From Candidatus Rokuibacteriota bacterium (GTDB lineage: Bacteria; Methylomirabilota; Methylomirabilia; Rokubacteriales; CSP1-6): a stretch of DNA of 42,182 nucleotides. The notes under the pieces were generated by a model. The model did not search any database. It was not told where the DNA came from and saw nothing but the letters and a program-made list of their open reading frames with translations. The stretch's first letter is position 1. Each line of letters begins with the position of its first letter. Both the position numbers and the translations under genes were made by a program. Below, one piece after another: positions 31,490-42,182 of this stretch. The DNA lies in NCBI GenBank assembly GCA_005887895.1, contig VBPC01000300.1:1-42182 (forward strand). The letters run 5' to 3'.

Positions 31490-31684
31490 TTGGGGGGCCC
31501 CGAAATGGCCCCCCAAACCCCCCCCGATGTTCGTCGCGCCCCGGCGGAGCCGGGGCGCTCCTCTGGAACGCCCGCCGGAGGCCCGCACGTTCGTCGCGGC
31601 CGGCGGAGCCGGGGCGCTCCTCTGGAACGCTCTGTAACGCCCCACGTCCGTCGCGGCCGGCGGAGCCGTGGCGTTGCCGGAGGG
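31490..31684 (+). repeat. Interspersed repeat, one full and two partial units
   Basis: A full unit from 31490 (GGGGGGCCCCGAAATGGCCCC, shown broken by the CCCCGA loop, to CTCTGGAACGC) is followed by two partial units made only of the CACGTTCGTCGCG ... GGCGGAGCC ... GGCGCTCCTCTGGAACG portion, at about 31580-31630 and 31641-31684. It fills the gap between the convergent patatin and transhydrogenase genes and runs up to the latter's stop. GTTAAC is not kept here. Confidence 0.8.
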
Positions 31685-31685
31685 G

Positions 31686-33113
31686 TCAGCTGTCGTTGGG
31701 GTGGGGGGCTTCGGCGGCTTCGCGGCGCTGGACGGCGCCGAGGCCGTCGTAGGCGGCGTACTTGTAGACGTCGCTCAGCGAGGGGTAGTTGAAGACGGTG
31801 TTGACGAACATGTCGATCGTGCACTCGGTCTGCAGCGCGATCAGTCCCACGTGCACCAGCTCCGCCGCGATCTCGCCGATGATGTGGACGCCGAGCAGGA
31901 GCTTGTCGGGATAGCGGAAGATCAGCTTCACCTGGCCGCCGAGGTCGCCGGTGATCTGACCGCGGGCGTTCGCGCGGTAGAACGCCCGGCCGACACCGTA
32001 CTCGATCTTCTTCTGCTTGCAGGTCTCCTCCGTCTCGCCGGCCATGGCGATCTCGGGAATCGTGTACACGGCCAGCGGGAAGATCGGCGCCACGCGTGTC
32101 TTGTACTTCGGCAGGTCGAACGCCTGCACCATCGCCACCCGCGCCTGCTCCATCGAGGTGGAGGCCAGCGCGGGGAAGCCGATGACGTCGCCCGCCGCGT
32201 AGATGTGGGGCACCGACGTCTGGTAGAACTCGTTCACGGTGATCAGTCCGCGCTCGTTCACGGCCAGCCCCGCCTTGTCGATGCCCAGCGTGCGGACGTT
32301 GGCGACGCGGCCGGCGGCGACCAGCACCTGATCCGCCATCAGGCTGCCGCCGCTCTTGAGCTCGAGCCGCACGCCGTCCGGCTCGGGGACGTAGCGCGTC
32401 ACACCCTCCTTGAGGCGCAGATCGACGCCGAGCAGACCCATCTGGATCTTGAGCTGCTCGGCCACCTCGGCGTCGAGGAAGCCCAGCAGCCGGTCGCGCC
32501 CGTCGAGCAGCGTCGTCTTGATGCCGAGCGCCGCGAAGATCGTCGTGTACTCGCAGCCGATGACGCCGCCGCCGACCACCGCCATCGAGCGCGGCAGCTT
32601 CTGCATCTCGAGGATCTCGTCGCTGTCGTGCACGCGGGGATCGTCGAAGGGGACGTCCCGGGGCCGCGTCGGCACCGAGCCGGTGGTGACGAGGACGACG
32701 TCGCCCTGCAGCCGCCGATCGGGCTGGCCGTCCTGGGTGACCCGCACGGTGTGGGGATCGTCGAAGCTCGCCTGACCCCGCAGGAGGTCGATCTTGTGGC
32801 GCACGATGTTCTCGGTGACGACCTGGCGGAGCGAGCGCACGACCTCCTGCTCGCGGTACATGAAGTCCTTCACCGTCAGGTGCGACTTCACGTGGTAGTC
32901 GACGCCGTAGAGCCCGCGCTGGCCCAGGCCCGAGAAGTAGAGCGCGGTCTCGCGCAGCGTCTTGGACGGGACCGTGCCGGTGTTGATGCCGGCACCGCCG
33001 GGATGCGGCTCGCGCTCCACCAGCGCCACGCGCTTGCCGAAGTACGCGGCCTGGGCGGCGCCCTTCTCTCCGGCCGGCCCGGCGCCGATGACGATCAGAT
33101 CGTAATGATCCAT
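31686..33113 (-). CDS. sthA: Soluble pyridine nucleotide transhydrogenase (Si-specific)
   Basis: 475 residues from ATG 33113. FAD-binding YDLIVIGAGPAGEKGAAQA, then GGAGINTGTVPSKTLRE, where the redox-active cysteine pair of related disulfide reductases is replaced, as in SthA. NAD(P) site MAVVGGGVIGCEYTTIF, second FAD motif IYAAGDVIGFPALAS and the dimerisation domain with VYTIPEIAMAGETEE complete the protein. It moves reducing equivalents between NADPH and NAD in the cytoplasm. It stands alone at the end of a leftward series. Confidence 0.93.
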   Translation of the reverse strand: MDHYDLIVIGAGPAGEKGAAQAAYFGKRVALVEREPHPGGAGINTGTVPSKTLRETALYFSGLGQRGLYGVDYHVKSHLTVKDFMYREQEVVRSLRQVVTENIVRHKIDLLRGQASFDDPHTVRVTQDGQPDRRLQGDVVLVTTGSVPTRPRDVPFDDPRVHDSDEILEMQKLPRSMAVVGGGVIGCEYTTIFAALGIKTTLLDGRDRLLGFLDAEVAEQLKIQMGLLGVDLRLKEGVTRYVPEPDGVRLELKSGGSLMADQVLVAAGRVANVRTLGIDKAGLAVNERGLITVNEFYQTSVPHIYAAGDVIGFPALASTSMEQARVAMVQAFDLPKYKTRVAPIFPLAVYTIPEIAMAGETEETCKQKKIEYGVGRAFYRANARGQITGDLGGQVKLIFRYPDKLLLGVHIIGEIAAELVHVGLIALQTECTIDMFVNTVFNYPSLSDVYKYAAYDGLGAVQRREAAEAPHPNDS

Positions 33114-33190
33114 GACCGCGTCACCTTATGCCGAACCGCGCGGGCGGCGCAACTCTTTGGCGGTCGGAGGGCGGCCGCCGCACCCGCCGA

Positions 33191-34399
<1,209 letters not shown>

Positions 34400-34405
34400 G
34401 CGGCG

Positions 34406-35602
34406 CTACTCGATGACCTTCCGCTCGCGCAGGCCGGCGATGTCGGCGGCGCCGAGGCCGAGGTCCTTCAGGATGGCCTCGGTGTGCTCGCCGCTGAGCG
34501 GCGCCGCCGTGCGGACCGTGCCCGGCGTGTCCGAGAGCTTGATGGCGATGCCGAACTGGCGCACGCGACCGTGGGTCGGATGCTCGACGTCCACGATCAT
34601 CCCGCGATGGTTGATCTGCGGGTCGCGCACCATCTCCTCGACGTCGTAGACCTTGCCGACGCACACGTCGTGCTTGACCAGGAACTCGTACCAGTCGTCG
34701 CGATCGCGCGTCTTGATGACCGCCTCGATCGCCTGGCGGGCGGCGTCCTCCTCGGCGTTGGCCGCCCGCACGAACTGGTCGGGCTTGCGCGCGAAGCGCG
34801 TGAAGTCCGGCCGGCCGATCGCCTTGCAGAAGTTCTCCCACAGCCACGGCTCGGTGCAGCCGATGGTGAGCAGCTTGCCGTCGCGCGTCTCGTAGATCGC
34901 GTAGTAGGGATAGGAGCCGCCCAGGAAGCCCTCGCCGCGGCGGGGCGCGACGCCGTCCGAGAAGAAGAAGCGCATGTTCGGCGTGGCGGCCAGCAGCGAC
35001 AGCGTGGTGTCGAGATAGGAGATGTCCACGTGCTGGCCGCGGCCGGTGCGCTCCCGCGCGTAGAGCGCCAGCACGATGCCGAGCGCGCCGTGCAGGCTGG
35101 CGCCGGCGTAGTCCGCCACGAGGTTCAGCGGGATGACCGGCTTCTTGCTGCCGGCGTCGCCGATGAGGTTCAGCACGCCCGCCAGCGAGAGATAGTTCAT
35201 GTCGTGAGCCGGGTAGTTCCGGTAGGGCCCGTCCTGGCCGAAGCCCGACAGCGAGCAGTAGATCAGCCGTGGATTCAGCGTGCGCAGCGTCTCGTAGCCG
35301 GCGCCGAGCCGGTCCATGACGCCGGGCCGGAAGCCCTCGACGATCACGTCGGCGGACTTTGCCAGCCGGCGGAAGATCTCCTGTCCTTCGGGCGCCTTCA
35401 TGTTGAGCGCCATCGAGCGCTTGTTGCGGTTGACGAAGGCGTGGATGGTCCGGCGCACCCACTGCGCGTCGTGGGCCTGGCTCGGCTCCGGCGTCTCGAT
35501 CTTCAGCACGTCGGCGCCCATGTCGGCCAGCATCATGCCCGGCATCTCGGCCGGCGGCACCCGGGCCAGCTCGAGGATCTTGATCCCGTCCAGCACGCCC
35601 AT
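34406..35602 (-). CDS. CaiB/BaiF family CoA transferase (class III)
   Basis: 398 residues from ATG 35602. LDGIKILELARVPPAEMPGMMLADMGADVLKIE is the family start, then NRNKRSMALNMKAPEG, DVIVEGFRPGVMDRLG, GFGQDGPY, NLVADYAGASLHGALG with catalytic Asp164 and the C-terminal PLSGEHTEAILKDLG. It moves CoA between carboxylic acids, for example in bile-acid, carnitine, oxalate or racemase-type (AMACR) reactions. Four bases downstream of the broken PrpD gene, with which it was probably co-transcribed. Confidence 0.93.
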   Translation of the reverse strand: MGVLDGIKILELARVPPAEMPGMMLADMGADVLKIETPEPSQAHDAQWVRRTIHAFVNRNKRSMALNMKAPEGQEIFRRLAKSADVIVEGFRPGVMDRLGAGYETLRTLNPRLIYCSLSGFGQDGPYRNYPAHDMNYLSLAGVLNLIGDAGSKKPVIPLNLVADYAGASLHGALGIVLALYARERTGRGQHVDISYLDTTLSLLAATPNMRFFFSDGVAPRRGEGFLGGSYPYYAIYETRDGKLLTIGCTEPWLWENFCKAIGRPDFTRFARKPDQFVRAANAEEDAARQAIEAVIKTRDRDDWYEFLVKHDVCVGKVYDVEEMVRDPQINHRGMIVDVEHPTHGRVRQFGIAIKLSDTPGTVRTAAPLSGEHTEAILKDLGLGAADIAGLRERKVIE

Positions 35603-35606
35603 GACG

Positions 35607-36865
35607 CTACTCCTGCGCCCCGGTCAGTCGCGCGGTCAGCGCGCGGATGTCCGGAACGTCCTCCAGGTGCGCGAGCTGCCCGGCGACATCCGCCGCCTCG
35701 TCGGCGCCCAGCACCGGGGTCGCGCAGCCCAGGAACTTCGCCCGCAGCTGCTCGTCGCCGAGCGGCTGGTCGGGGTGGCCGGAGGCGCCGCGCGCCGGCG
35801 ACTCGAGCGTGCGCCCGTCGCCCAGCCGCACCGTCACCCGGCTCCAGGCGTGCTGCTCGAGGCCGTCGGGGAGCCGCGGATCGATCACCATCCGCACGCG
35901 CCCCATCAGCTCCCGCGTGCCGGCGTCGATCGGCCGCGCAGCACGTCGGGCACCAGACGATTGACGCCGACCTCCACCTCGGCGACCTGCTCGGCCGCCA
36001 GCCGGTGTTGCGCGCGCAGCTCGAGCAGCGCGTCGATCGCCGAGTGCGTGAGCGCGCACGAGGGGTACGGCTTGACCGCGATGCCGGAGGCGAGGAGCTG
36101 CCAGCGGCTGCCGAGGCCGTCGAAGGCCGCCGCCGGCAGCGCGGTGTGGCCAAAGGCGGCCGCGTAGCCCTGGCGACCCTCGAGCGCGGCATCGGCGGCG
36201 GTGAAGCCCTCGCGCGCCAGCATGGCGGCGAAGACGCCGTTGCGGGCGGCGTGGCCGGCGTGGAACGGCTTCGTCATGGAGCCGAAGTTCTCCTTGAGTC
36301 CGGAGGCGAGCGAGGCGGCCACGCCGAGCGCGTGGCGCGTTTGCTCGGCGTCGAGCGCGAGGAGGCGGGCGGCGGCGGCGGCGCAGCCGAGCGTGCCGAT
36401 GGTGGAGGTGGCGTGCCAGCCGCGCGAGTAGTGGTCCGGATTGAGCGCGAGACCGAGCGCCGCCGACACCTCGAAGCCGATCAGGTAGGCGAGGACGACG
36501 GCGGCGCCGTCGGCCGGCTCGGCTTCCGCGCAGGCCAGGATCGCCGCGATCAGCGGCGCGCTCGGGTGGCCCATCAGCGCGAAGTTGGTGTCGTCGAAGT
36601 CGTGGGCGTGGCCGGCGGTGCCGTTGGCCAGTGCGGCCCAGGTGGGCGCCGCGCGCAGCCGCGTGCCGACGATCGTGCACAACGGGGTGCCGCCCTCGGC
36701 GCGCACGAGCGCGCGCACGGTGCGCGCGGCGGGCTCGGCGGCGCCGGCCAGCATGACGCCCAGCGTGTCGAGCGCGGCCCGGCGGACCTGGACGATCGCG
36801 GCGTCCGGACACTCGCGCAGCGTGGTCTTGACGACGAATTCGGCGAGACGGGTGGTGGCGCTCAT
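35607..36865 (-). pseudogene. MmgE/PrpD family protein, frameshifted with internal deletion
   Basis: From ATG 36865 one frame gives a normal PrpD: RRAALDTLGVMLAGAAEPAAR, GTAGHAHDFDDTNFALMGHPSA, GWHATSTIGTLGCAAAAARLL, SGLKENFGSMTKPFHAGHAARNGVFAAMLAREGFT, VKPYPSCALTHSAIDALLEL and EVEVGVNRLVPDVL. At about 35940 it leaves the family and stops at 35906. The C-terminal part (TRELMGRVRMVIDPRLPDGL ... GHPDQPLGDEQLRAKFLG) is in another frame, ending at 35607. The segment between, usually with K-F-S-x-x-Y-C-x-A and about 40 residues, is gone. Family members are 2-methylcitrate or related dehydratases and isomerases. TATCGT lies seven bases before the ATG. Confidence 0.8.
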
Positions 36866-36872
36866 GGCAGGC

Positions 36873-36878
36873 ACGATA
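36873..36878 (-). promoter_or_regulatory. -10-like TATCGT before the PrpD-like gene
   Basis: TATCGT on the minus strand, seven bases before ATG 36865, which would give a leaderless or nearly leaderless mRNA. No -35 recognised. Confidence 0.35.
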
Positions 36879-36943
36879 GCGGACAGGGTAGGAGGTTGCA
36901 AGGCGAGGGGCCGTGGCCGACAATCTCGCCGGAGGTCACCATC

Positions 36944-37987
36944 GTGCCAGCCACCATCAACCGTCGAGTCCTGCTCAAGAGCCGCCCGGTCGGCGAGCCG
37001 AAGCCGACCGATTTCGAGATCGTCGAGGCGCCGACACCGCGACCCGCCGACGGCGAGATCCTGTGCCGTACGATCTGGCTCTCGCTCGATCCCTACATGC
37101 GCGGGCGAATGAACGACGCGAAGTCTTACTCGCCGCCGGTCGAGATCGGTGGCCACATGGTCGGCGGCACCGTCAGCGAGGTCGTGGACTCCCGGCACCC
37201 CGCCTTCCAGCCCGGCGACATCGTGCTGGGCTACGGCGGCCGGCAGAGCTACCACGTCGCGAAGGCCGGCGCCACGCCGGGTCCGTTCGGGCCGCTCAAG
37301 CTCGATCCCAAGGCCGCGCCGATCTCGACGGCGCTCGGCGTGCTCGGCATGCCGGGGATGACGGCCTATGTGGGTCTGCTCGACTTCGGCCAGCCGAAGC
37401 CGGGCGAGACGGTCGTCGTCTCGGCGGCGGCGGGCGCGGTGGGCTCGGCCGTCGGCCAGATCGCCAAGATCAAGGGCTGTCGCGCGGTCGGCGTCGCCGG
37501 CGCACCGGAGAAGTGCGAGTACGTCGTCAAGGAGCTCGGCTTCGACGCCTGCGTGAGCTACCGTGCGCCCGACCTCTTCGCGGCGTTGAAGGACGCCTGC
37601 CCGAAGGGGATCGACGTCTACTTCGACAACGTCGGTGGCGACGTGCTGAAGACGGTGCTGCGGCAGATCAATCTATTCGGCCGGATCCCGCTGTGTGGCC
37701 ACGTCTCGCAGTACAACGCCACCGAGCTGCCGGCCGGCCCCAACCTGGGCGTCGTGGTCGGCAACCGCGTCACCATCCGTGGCTTCATCGTGAGCGACCA
37801 CGCCGACCGCCTGCCGGACTTCCGGCGCGACGGCACCGCCTGGCTCAAGGCCGGCCGCTTGAAGTACCGCGAGGACATCGCGGAGGGGCTCGAGAACGCG
37901 CCGCGCGCGTTCATCGGGATGCTCCGCGGCCAGAACGTCGGCAAGCAGCTCGTCAAGGTCGGCGCCGCCGACCCGACGCGCGGCTGA
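36944..37987 (+). CDS. NADP-dependent oxidoreductase (zinc-independent MDR, alkenal/one reductase type)
   Basis: 347 residues from GTG 36944, eight bases after GGAGG. INRRVLLKSRPVGEP, LSLDPYMRGRMND, GHMVGGTVSEVVDS, LGMPGMTAYVGLLDFGQPKPGET, VSAAAGAVGSAVGQIAKIKGC (NADP-binding loop), GIDVYFDNVGGDVL and FIVSDHADRLPDF match the medium-chain reductase group with prostaglandin/leukotriene reductase and bacterial CurA. It reduces carbon-carbon double bonds of enals and enones. Complete and isolated. Confidence 0.92.
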   Translation: MPATINRRVLLKSRPVGEPKPTDFEIVEAPTPRPADGEILCRTIWLSLDPYMRGRMNDAKSYSPPVEIGGHMVGGTVSEVVDSRHPAFQPGDIVLGYGGRQSYHVAKAGATPGPFGPLKLDPKAAPISTALGVLGMPGMTAYVGLLDFGQPKPGETVVVSAAAGAVGSAVGQIAKIKGCRAVGVAGAPEKCEYVVKELGFDACVSYRAPDLFAALKDACPKGIDVYFDNVGGDVLKTVLRQINLFGRIPLCGHVSQYNATELPAGPNLGVVVGNRVTIRGFIVSDHADRLPDFRRDGTAWLKAGRLKYREDIAEGLENAPRAFIGMLRGQNVGKQLVKVGAADPTRG

Positions 37988-38073
37988 CGCGCCGACGGAC
38001 GGCGCCGTGGCGGGCGCGAGGCGCGGGGCGCCACCAGAAACGCTGATCGGCCCCGCGAGCTCGCGCTTGCTTG

Positions 38074-38094
38074 ATGGCTCAACGGATGTATAGT
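38074..38094 (+). promoter_or_regulatory. Promoter of the radical SAM gene
   Basis: TTGCTT (about 38067-38072), 16 bases, TATAGT at 38089-38094. The ATG at 38103 is eight bases further, so transcription would start within a base or two of the start codon. No Shine-Dalgarno is present, in agreement with a leaderless mRNA. This is the best example of the pattern in the window. Confidence 0.5.
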
Positions 38095-38102
38095 CTTTCG
38101 CC

Positions 38103-38996
38103 ATGGCCGTGGAGTACCGCGAGGAGCCCTGCCGCGCCGCCCTGAACCGCGTGAAGGGCATGGGGTTCAAGTGGTCACTGAACCCCTACATGGGCTGCGT
38201 CCACCGGTGCACGTTCTGCTACGTGCGCGGGTTCGAGCTCCGCGCCGATCGCCCGTCGGACGATCGCTACGGCCGTTCCATCCGCGTCAAGGTGAACGTC
38301 GCCGACGTCCTCGCGCGCGAGCTGGCCAGGGTGGGGTGGCAGCGTGAGGTCGTGGCCGTCGGCGCCGCGACCGACCCGTACCAGCCCGCCGAGGGCCGCT
38401 ATCGGTTGACGCGCCGCTGCCTCCAGGCCTTCGCGGCCGCGCGCAATCCGTTCAGCATCATCACGCGCGGGCCGATGGTCGTCCGCGACGTGGACGTGCT
38501 GCAGCAGGCCGCCCAGCGCGTCGAGGTGCACGTGACCTTCTCGGTGCCGACCCTCGACCTGGAGATCTGGCGGCGGACCGAGCCCGGCACCGCCCCGCCG
38601 CGCCAGCGGCTGCGCGCGCTTCGCATGCTGGTCGAGGCCGGCATCGACGCCGGCGTCGGCATGGCGCCGATCCTGCCCGGCATCTCCGACCGGCCCGAGC
38701 AGCTCGCCGAGGTCGTGCGCGCCGCGCGCGAGGCCGGCGCCACCGGCGTCTGGTGCAACATCCTCTACCTGCGTCCCGGCACGCGCGAGCACTTCCTGGA
38801 GAACCTGGCGCGCGACTGGCCCGAGCTCCTGCCACGCTACGAGGCGATCTATCGCCGCCCGTATCCGGACCGTGCCGAGTCGGAGCCGATCAAGGCGCAC
38901 GTCGCCGTCCTGAGGCGCGAGTTCGAGATCGCCGACCGTCGAGCGCGTCCGCTCGAGCCGCCGCCCGCTCCCGAGCAGGCCGAGCTGCCGATCTGA
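38103..38996 (+). CDS. Radical SAM protein (SplB-like, Rv2578c family)
   Basis: 297 residues from ATG 38103. KWSLNPYMGCVHRCTFCYVRGF contains the CxxxCxxC cluster motif with Cys32, Cys36 and Cys39 that binds the 4Fe-4S cluster used to cleave S-adenosylmethionine. Other family blocks are VAVGAATDPYQPAEGRYRLTR, NPFSIITRGPMVVRDVDVL, VTFSVPTLDLEIWRRTEPGTAPPRQRL and MAPILPGISD. The family is related to spore photoproduct lyase; its reaction is unknown in most bacteria, though a role in DNA or other repair has been suggested. RecQ follows in the same direction. Confidence 0.9.
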   Translation: MAVEYREEPCRAALNRVKGMGFKWSLNPYMGCVHRCTFCYVRGFELRADRPSDDRYGRSIRVKVNVADVLARELARVGWQREVVAVGAATDPYQPAEGRYRLTRRCLQAFAAARNPFSIITRGPMVVRDVDVLQQAAQRVEVHVTFSVPTLDLEIWRRTEPGTAPPRQRLRALRMLVEAGIDAGVGMAPILPGISDRPEQLAEVVRAAREAGATGVWCNILYLRPGTREHFLENLARDWPELLPRYEAIYRRPYPDRAESEPIKAHVAVLRREFEIADRRARPLEPPPAPEQAELPI

Positions 38997-39039
38997 GCGT
39001 CTCCGTGCGTCGACACTAGGCGGCGCCCGCGCGCTCGGC

Positions 39040-39045
39040 TATCAT
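39040..39045 (+). promoter_or_regulatory. -10-like TATCAT before recQ
   Basis: TATCAT ends six bases before ATC 39052, the first codon of the conserved RecQ N-terminus, predicting transcription start on the A of that codon. No -35 element seen. Confidence 0.35.
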
Positions 39046-39051
39046 CGCGCC

Positions 39052-40884
<1,833 letters not shown>

Positions 40885-40926
40885 TCCTCGGTTCTTGGGC
40901 CGCGCCGGTCTCGTGCGCTAGCCTCG

Positions 40927-41607
40927 ATGGACTCGAGTCTGCGCGGGAGGGCCGATGGCCGACGATACGTCAGGGCAGAGCTTCTTCTCCACGCCGCCGC
41001 AGCGTCCGTCGCCCCGACCCCCCATCCCACCTCCGTCAGCGCCACGACCGGCCGCCGCGCCGGCCGCCCGGCGCCCGCCACGCCGAGGGCCGTCGCTCCC
41101 GTCCTCGAGGTCGCGGACGCGGGGATCTTCAGCCGCTTCACGGCGCGCTCGTTCGATTCCATGCTGATCGTGGTGCTGCTGACGATGATGCTGCCGACGC
41201 TGCCGGTCTCGCCGCGCGCGCAGGACACGATCGTCGGCTACTGCGCGCTGTTCCTGTGGGTGTTCGTCGAGGCGGCGCTGCTGGCCGCGCGCGGCACGAC
41301 GCCGGGCAAGTGGCTCTTCGGCGTCACCGTGCGCACTCGCGGCGGCACCAAGCCGGGCTTCGGCACGGCCGTGCACCGCAGCCTGAGCGTCTGGTGGCAG
41401 GGCATGCGCGCGGGTCTGCCGATCGCGAGCCTGATCAGCGCCATCCGTACCTGGATCCAGATCCGGAACTATCGCGAGGCGACCTGGGACGCCGAGACCG
41501 CGCTCGTCGTCAATCAGCGGGTGCGCGCGTGGCGGCTGATCGCCCTCGGCCTGGTCGTGCTCGGGGGCCTCGCGCTCATCGCGGTCGGCGCCGACGACCA
41601 GTCGTAG
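40927..41607 (+). CDS. RDD family membrane protein, N-terminal frame uncertain
   Basis: The open frame from ATG 40927 gives 226 residues: a C-terminal RDD domain with IFSRFTARSFDSMLIVVLL, WVFVEAALLAARGTTPGKWLFGVTVRT and a last helix ALGLVVLGGLALIAVG, about four membrane segments. Its first 60 residues look unlike protein, whereas the neighbouring frame from ATG 40955, just after GGGAGG, gives MADDTSGQSFFSTPPQRPSP followed by a proline-rich linker typical of such proteins. A one-base frameshift near 41080-41100 would join them (linker to VLEVADAGIF). So this may be a frameshifted gene or carry a sequence error. Function of RDD proteins is mostly transport or membrane organisation. Confidence 0.65.
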   Translation: MDSSLRGRADGRRYVRAELLLHAAAASVAPTPHPTSVSATTGRRAGRPAPATPRAVAPVLEVADAGIFSRFTARSFDSMLIVVLLTMMLPTLPVSPRAQDTIVGYCALFLWVFVEAALLAARGTTPGKWLFGVTVRTRGGTKPGFGTAVHRSLSVWWQGMRAGLPIASLISAIRTWIQIRNYREATWDAETALVVNQRVRAWRLIALGLVVLGGLALIAVGADDQS

Positions 41608-42182
41608 CGGGATCGGCGGTCGCCAGCACCTCGAGCGAGTCCGCCGCCGGTAGCGCGATCCAACCCTCCCGCGCTGCCCGCGCCGCCTGCTCGGCGGACG
41701 GGCCCAGGCAGAGACCGAGCGCCGCCGCGCGGGCCACGAGCGCGGCCACCAGGGCGTCGAGCGCGTCGTCGCTCTCGCCGCAGAGCCGCCGGGTGGCAGC
41801 GTCGAGATCGAGCCACCCGCGCGTGCGCGCGCGCAGGGCGGCCAGCAGCGCGCCAAGGCCGGCGAGCCCTTCGCGGCGCTTGTAGCCCGTCGAGGCGAAA
41901 CCCCAGATCCGCAGCGCCGCCGCGGGATAGGTCTCGACGAGGCGGCCGGCGCCGCCGCGGTCGACGACCTCGCCGGCCTCGGCCAGCCGCGAGAGCAGGC
42001 GGGCGGCGCGGAAGGTCGGAACGCCGATCAGATCGGTGGAGACGCTGAGCGGCCAGCGGCCCGTGCGGGCGGCGACGACGCGATCGGTCTCCCGATAGCG
42101 CAGCGCCACCACGGAGGCCTCGGGCCAGGCGCCGCCCGCATGGAAGCGCGCGACGGCGTCCGCGAAGGCGTCCGGCCAGCCG
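41576..42182 (-). CDS. DUF429 domain-containing protein (partial, cut by window end)
   Basis: The frame runs off the right edge. Visible from the edge: GWPDAFADAVARFHAGG, VVALRYRETDRVVA, STDLIGVPTFRAARLLSRL, LVETYPAAALRIWGF, TGYKRREGLAGL and DDALDALVAALVARAAALG, which follow the DUF429 (RNase H-like fold) pattern with conserved ETYP and DDALDA motifs. The N-terminus lies beyond 42182. Function unknown. Its 3' end overlaps the end of the RDD gene tail to tail by 32 bases. Confidence 0.75.
   Translation of the reverse strand, partial: GWPDAFADAVARFHAGGAWPEASVVALRYRETDRVVAARTGRWPLSVSTDLIGVPTFRAARLLSRLAEAGEVVDRGGAGRLVETYPAAALRIWGFASTGYKRREGLAGLGALLAALRARTRGWLDLDAATRRLCGESDDALDALVAALVARAAALGLCLGPSAEQAARAAREGWIALPAADSLEVLATADPATTGRRRRPR

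Noticed and set aside
37988..38060. Further copy of the interspersed repeat after the reductase gene
   Set aside because: GGCGCCGTGGCG recalls one arm, but the second hairpin and the flanking boxes are absent.

Overview
The window is a very GC-rich, gene-dense piece of bacterial chromosome. The gene families (two LLM-class F420/flavin oxidoreductases, an F420-type PPOX protein, a CaiB/BaiF CoA transferase, MmgE/PrpD, an acetamidase/formamidase, AA_synth, DUF1015, a xanthine-dehydrogenase-type molybdenum hydroxylase) and the many non-ATG starts resemble uncultured soil or subsurface lineages such as Candidatus Rokubacteria/Methylomirabilota. That assignment is an inference; there is no rRNA or other marker here. 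I saw no tRNA, rRNA, CRISPR array, phage or intact insertion sequence.

Layout. 1-150: two copies of an interspersed two-hairpin repeat. 183-538: wreck of a diacylglycerol kinase gene. 550-2318 (+): gentisate-dioxygenase-like cupin and nitroreductase. 2453-6720 (-): a tightly overlapped operon reading leftwards, cupin - LigA-like - LigB-like - acetamidase/formamidase - SnoaL-like, then an LLM oxidoreductase and a PPOX protein. 6892-8630: small membrane protein and two lipoproteins. 8699-9326: broken FadR-type regulator. 9337-23339 (+): eleven close-packed genes, enamidase-like amidohydrolase, DUF1015, AA_synth, nicotinamidase, LLM oxidoreductase, molybdenum hydroxylase large subunit, MoxR, DUF58, transglutaminase-like protein, acyl-CoA synthetase, formate-THF ligase. 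23367-29358 (+): S9 peptidase lipoprotein, metallo-beta-lactamase wreck, PilX-like protein, repeat array, IlvD/Edd dehydratase. 29445-36865: pirin (-), possible structured leader and patatin (+), transhydrogenase, MFS, CoA transferase and broken PrpD (all -). 36944-42182: NADP-dependent alkenal/one-type oxidoreductase, radical SAM, RecQ, RDD protein (+) and a partial DUF429 gene (-).

How the genes fit together. Nicotinamidase, a molybdenum hydroxylase and an enamidase homologue in one transcription unit suggest catabolism of nicotinate or another N-heterocycle. The ring-cleavage LigAB pair beside a formamidase could be a second ring-opening branch. MoxR-DUF58-TgpA is a known module of the cell envelope that here rides in the same unit.

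Most unusual points: (1) an approximately 87-base repeat with two strong hairpins at five places, once supplying the end of a protein; (2) five genes that each lack an internal block, two of them otherwise intact in frame or nearly so; (3) two genes whose conserved N-termini begin at ATC, with no ATG, GTG or TTG available; (4) a recurring -10-like hexamer 6-8 bases before start codons, suggesting leaderless mRNAs; (5) a candidate structured leader RNA before the patatin gene.
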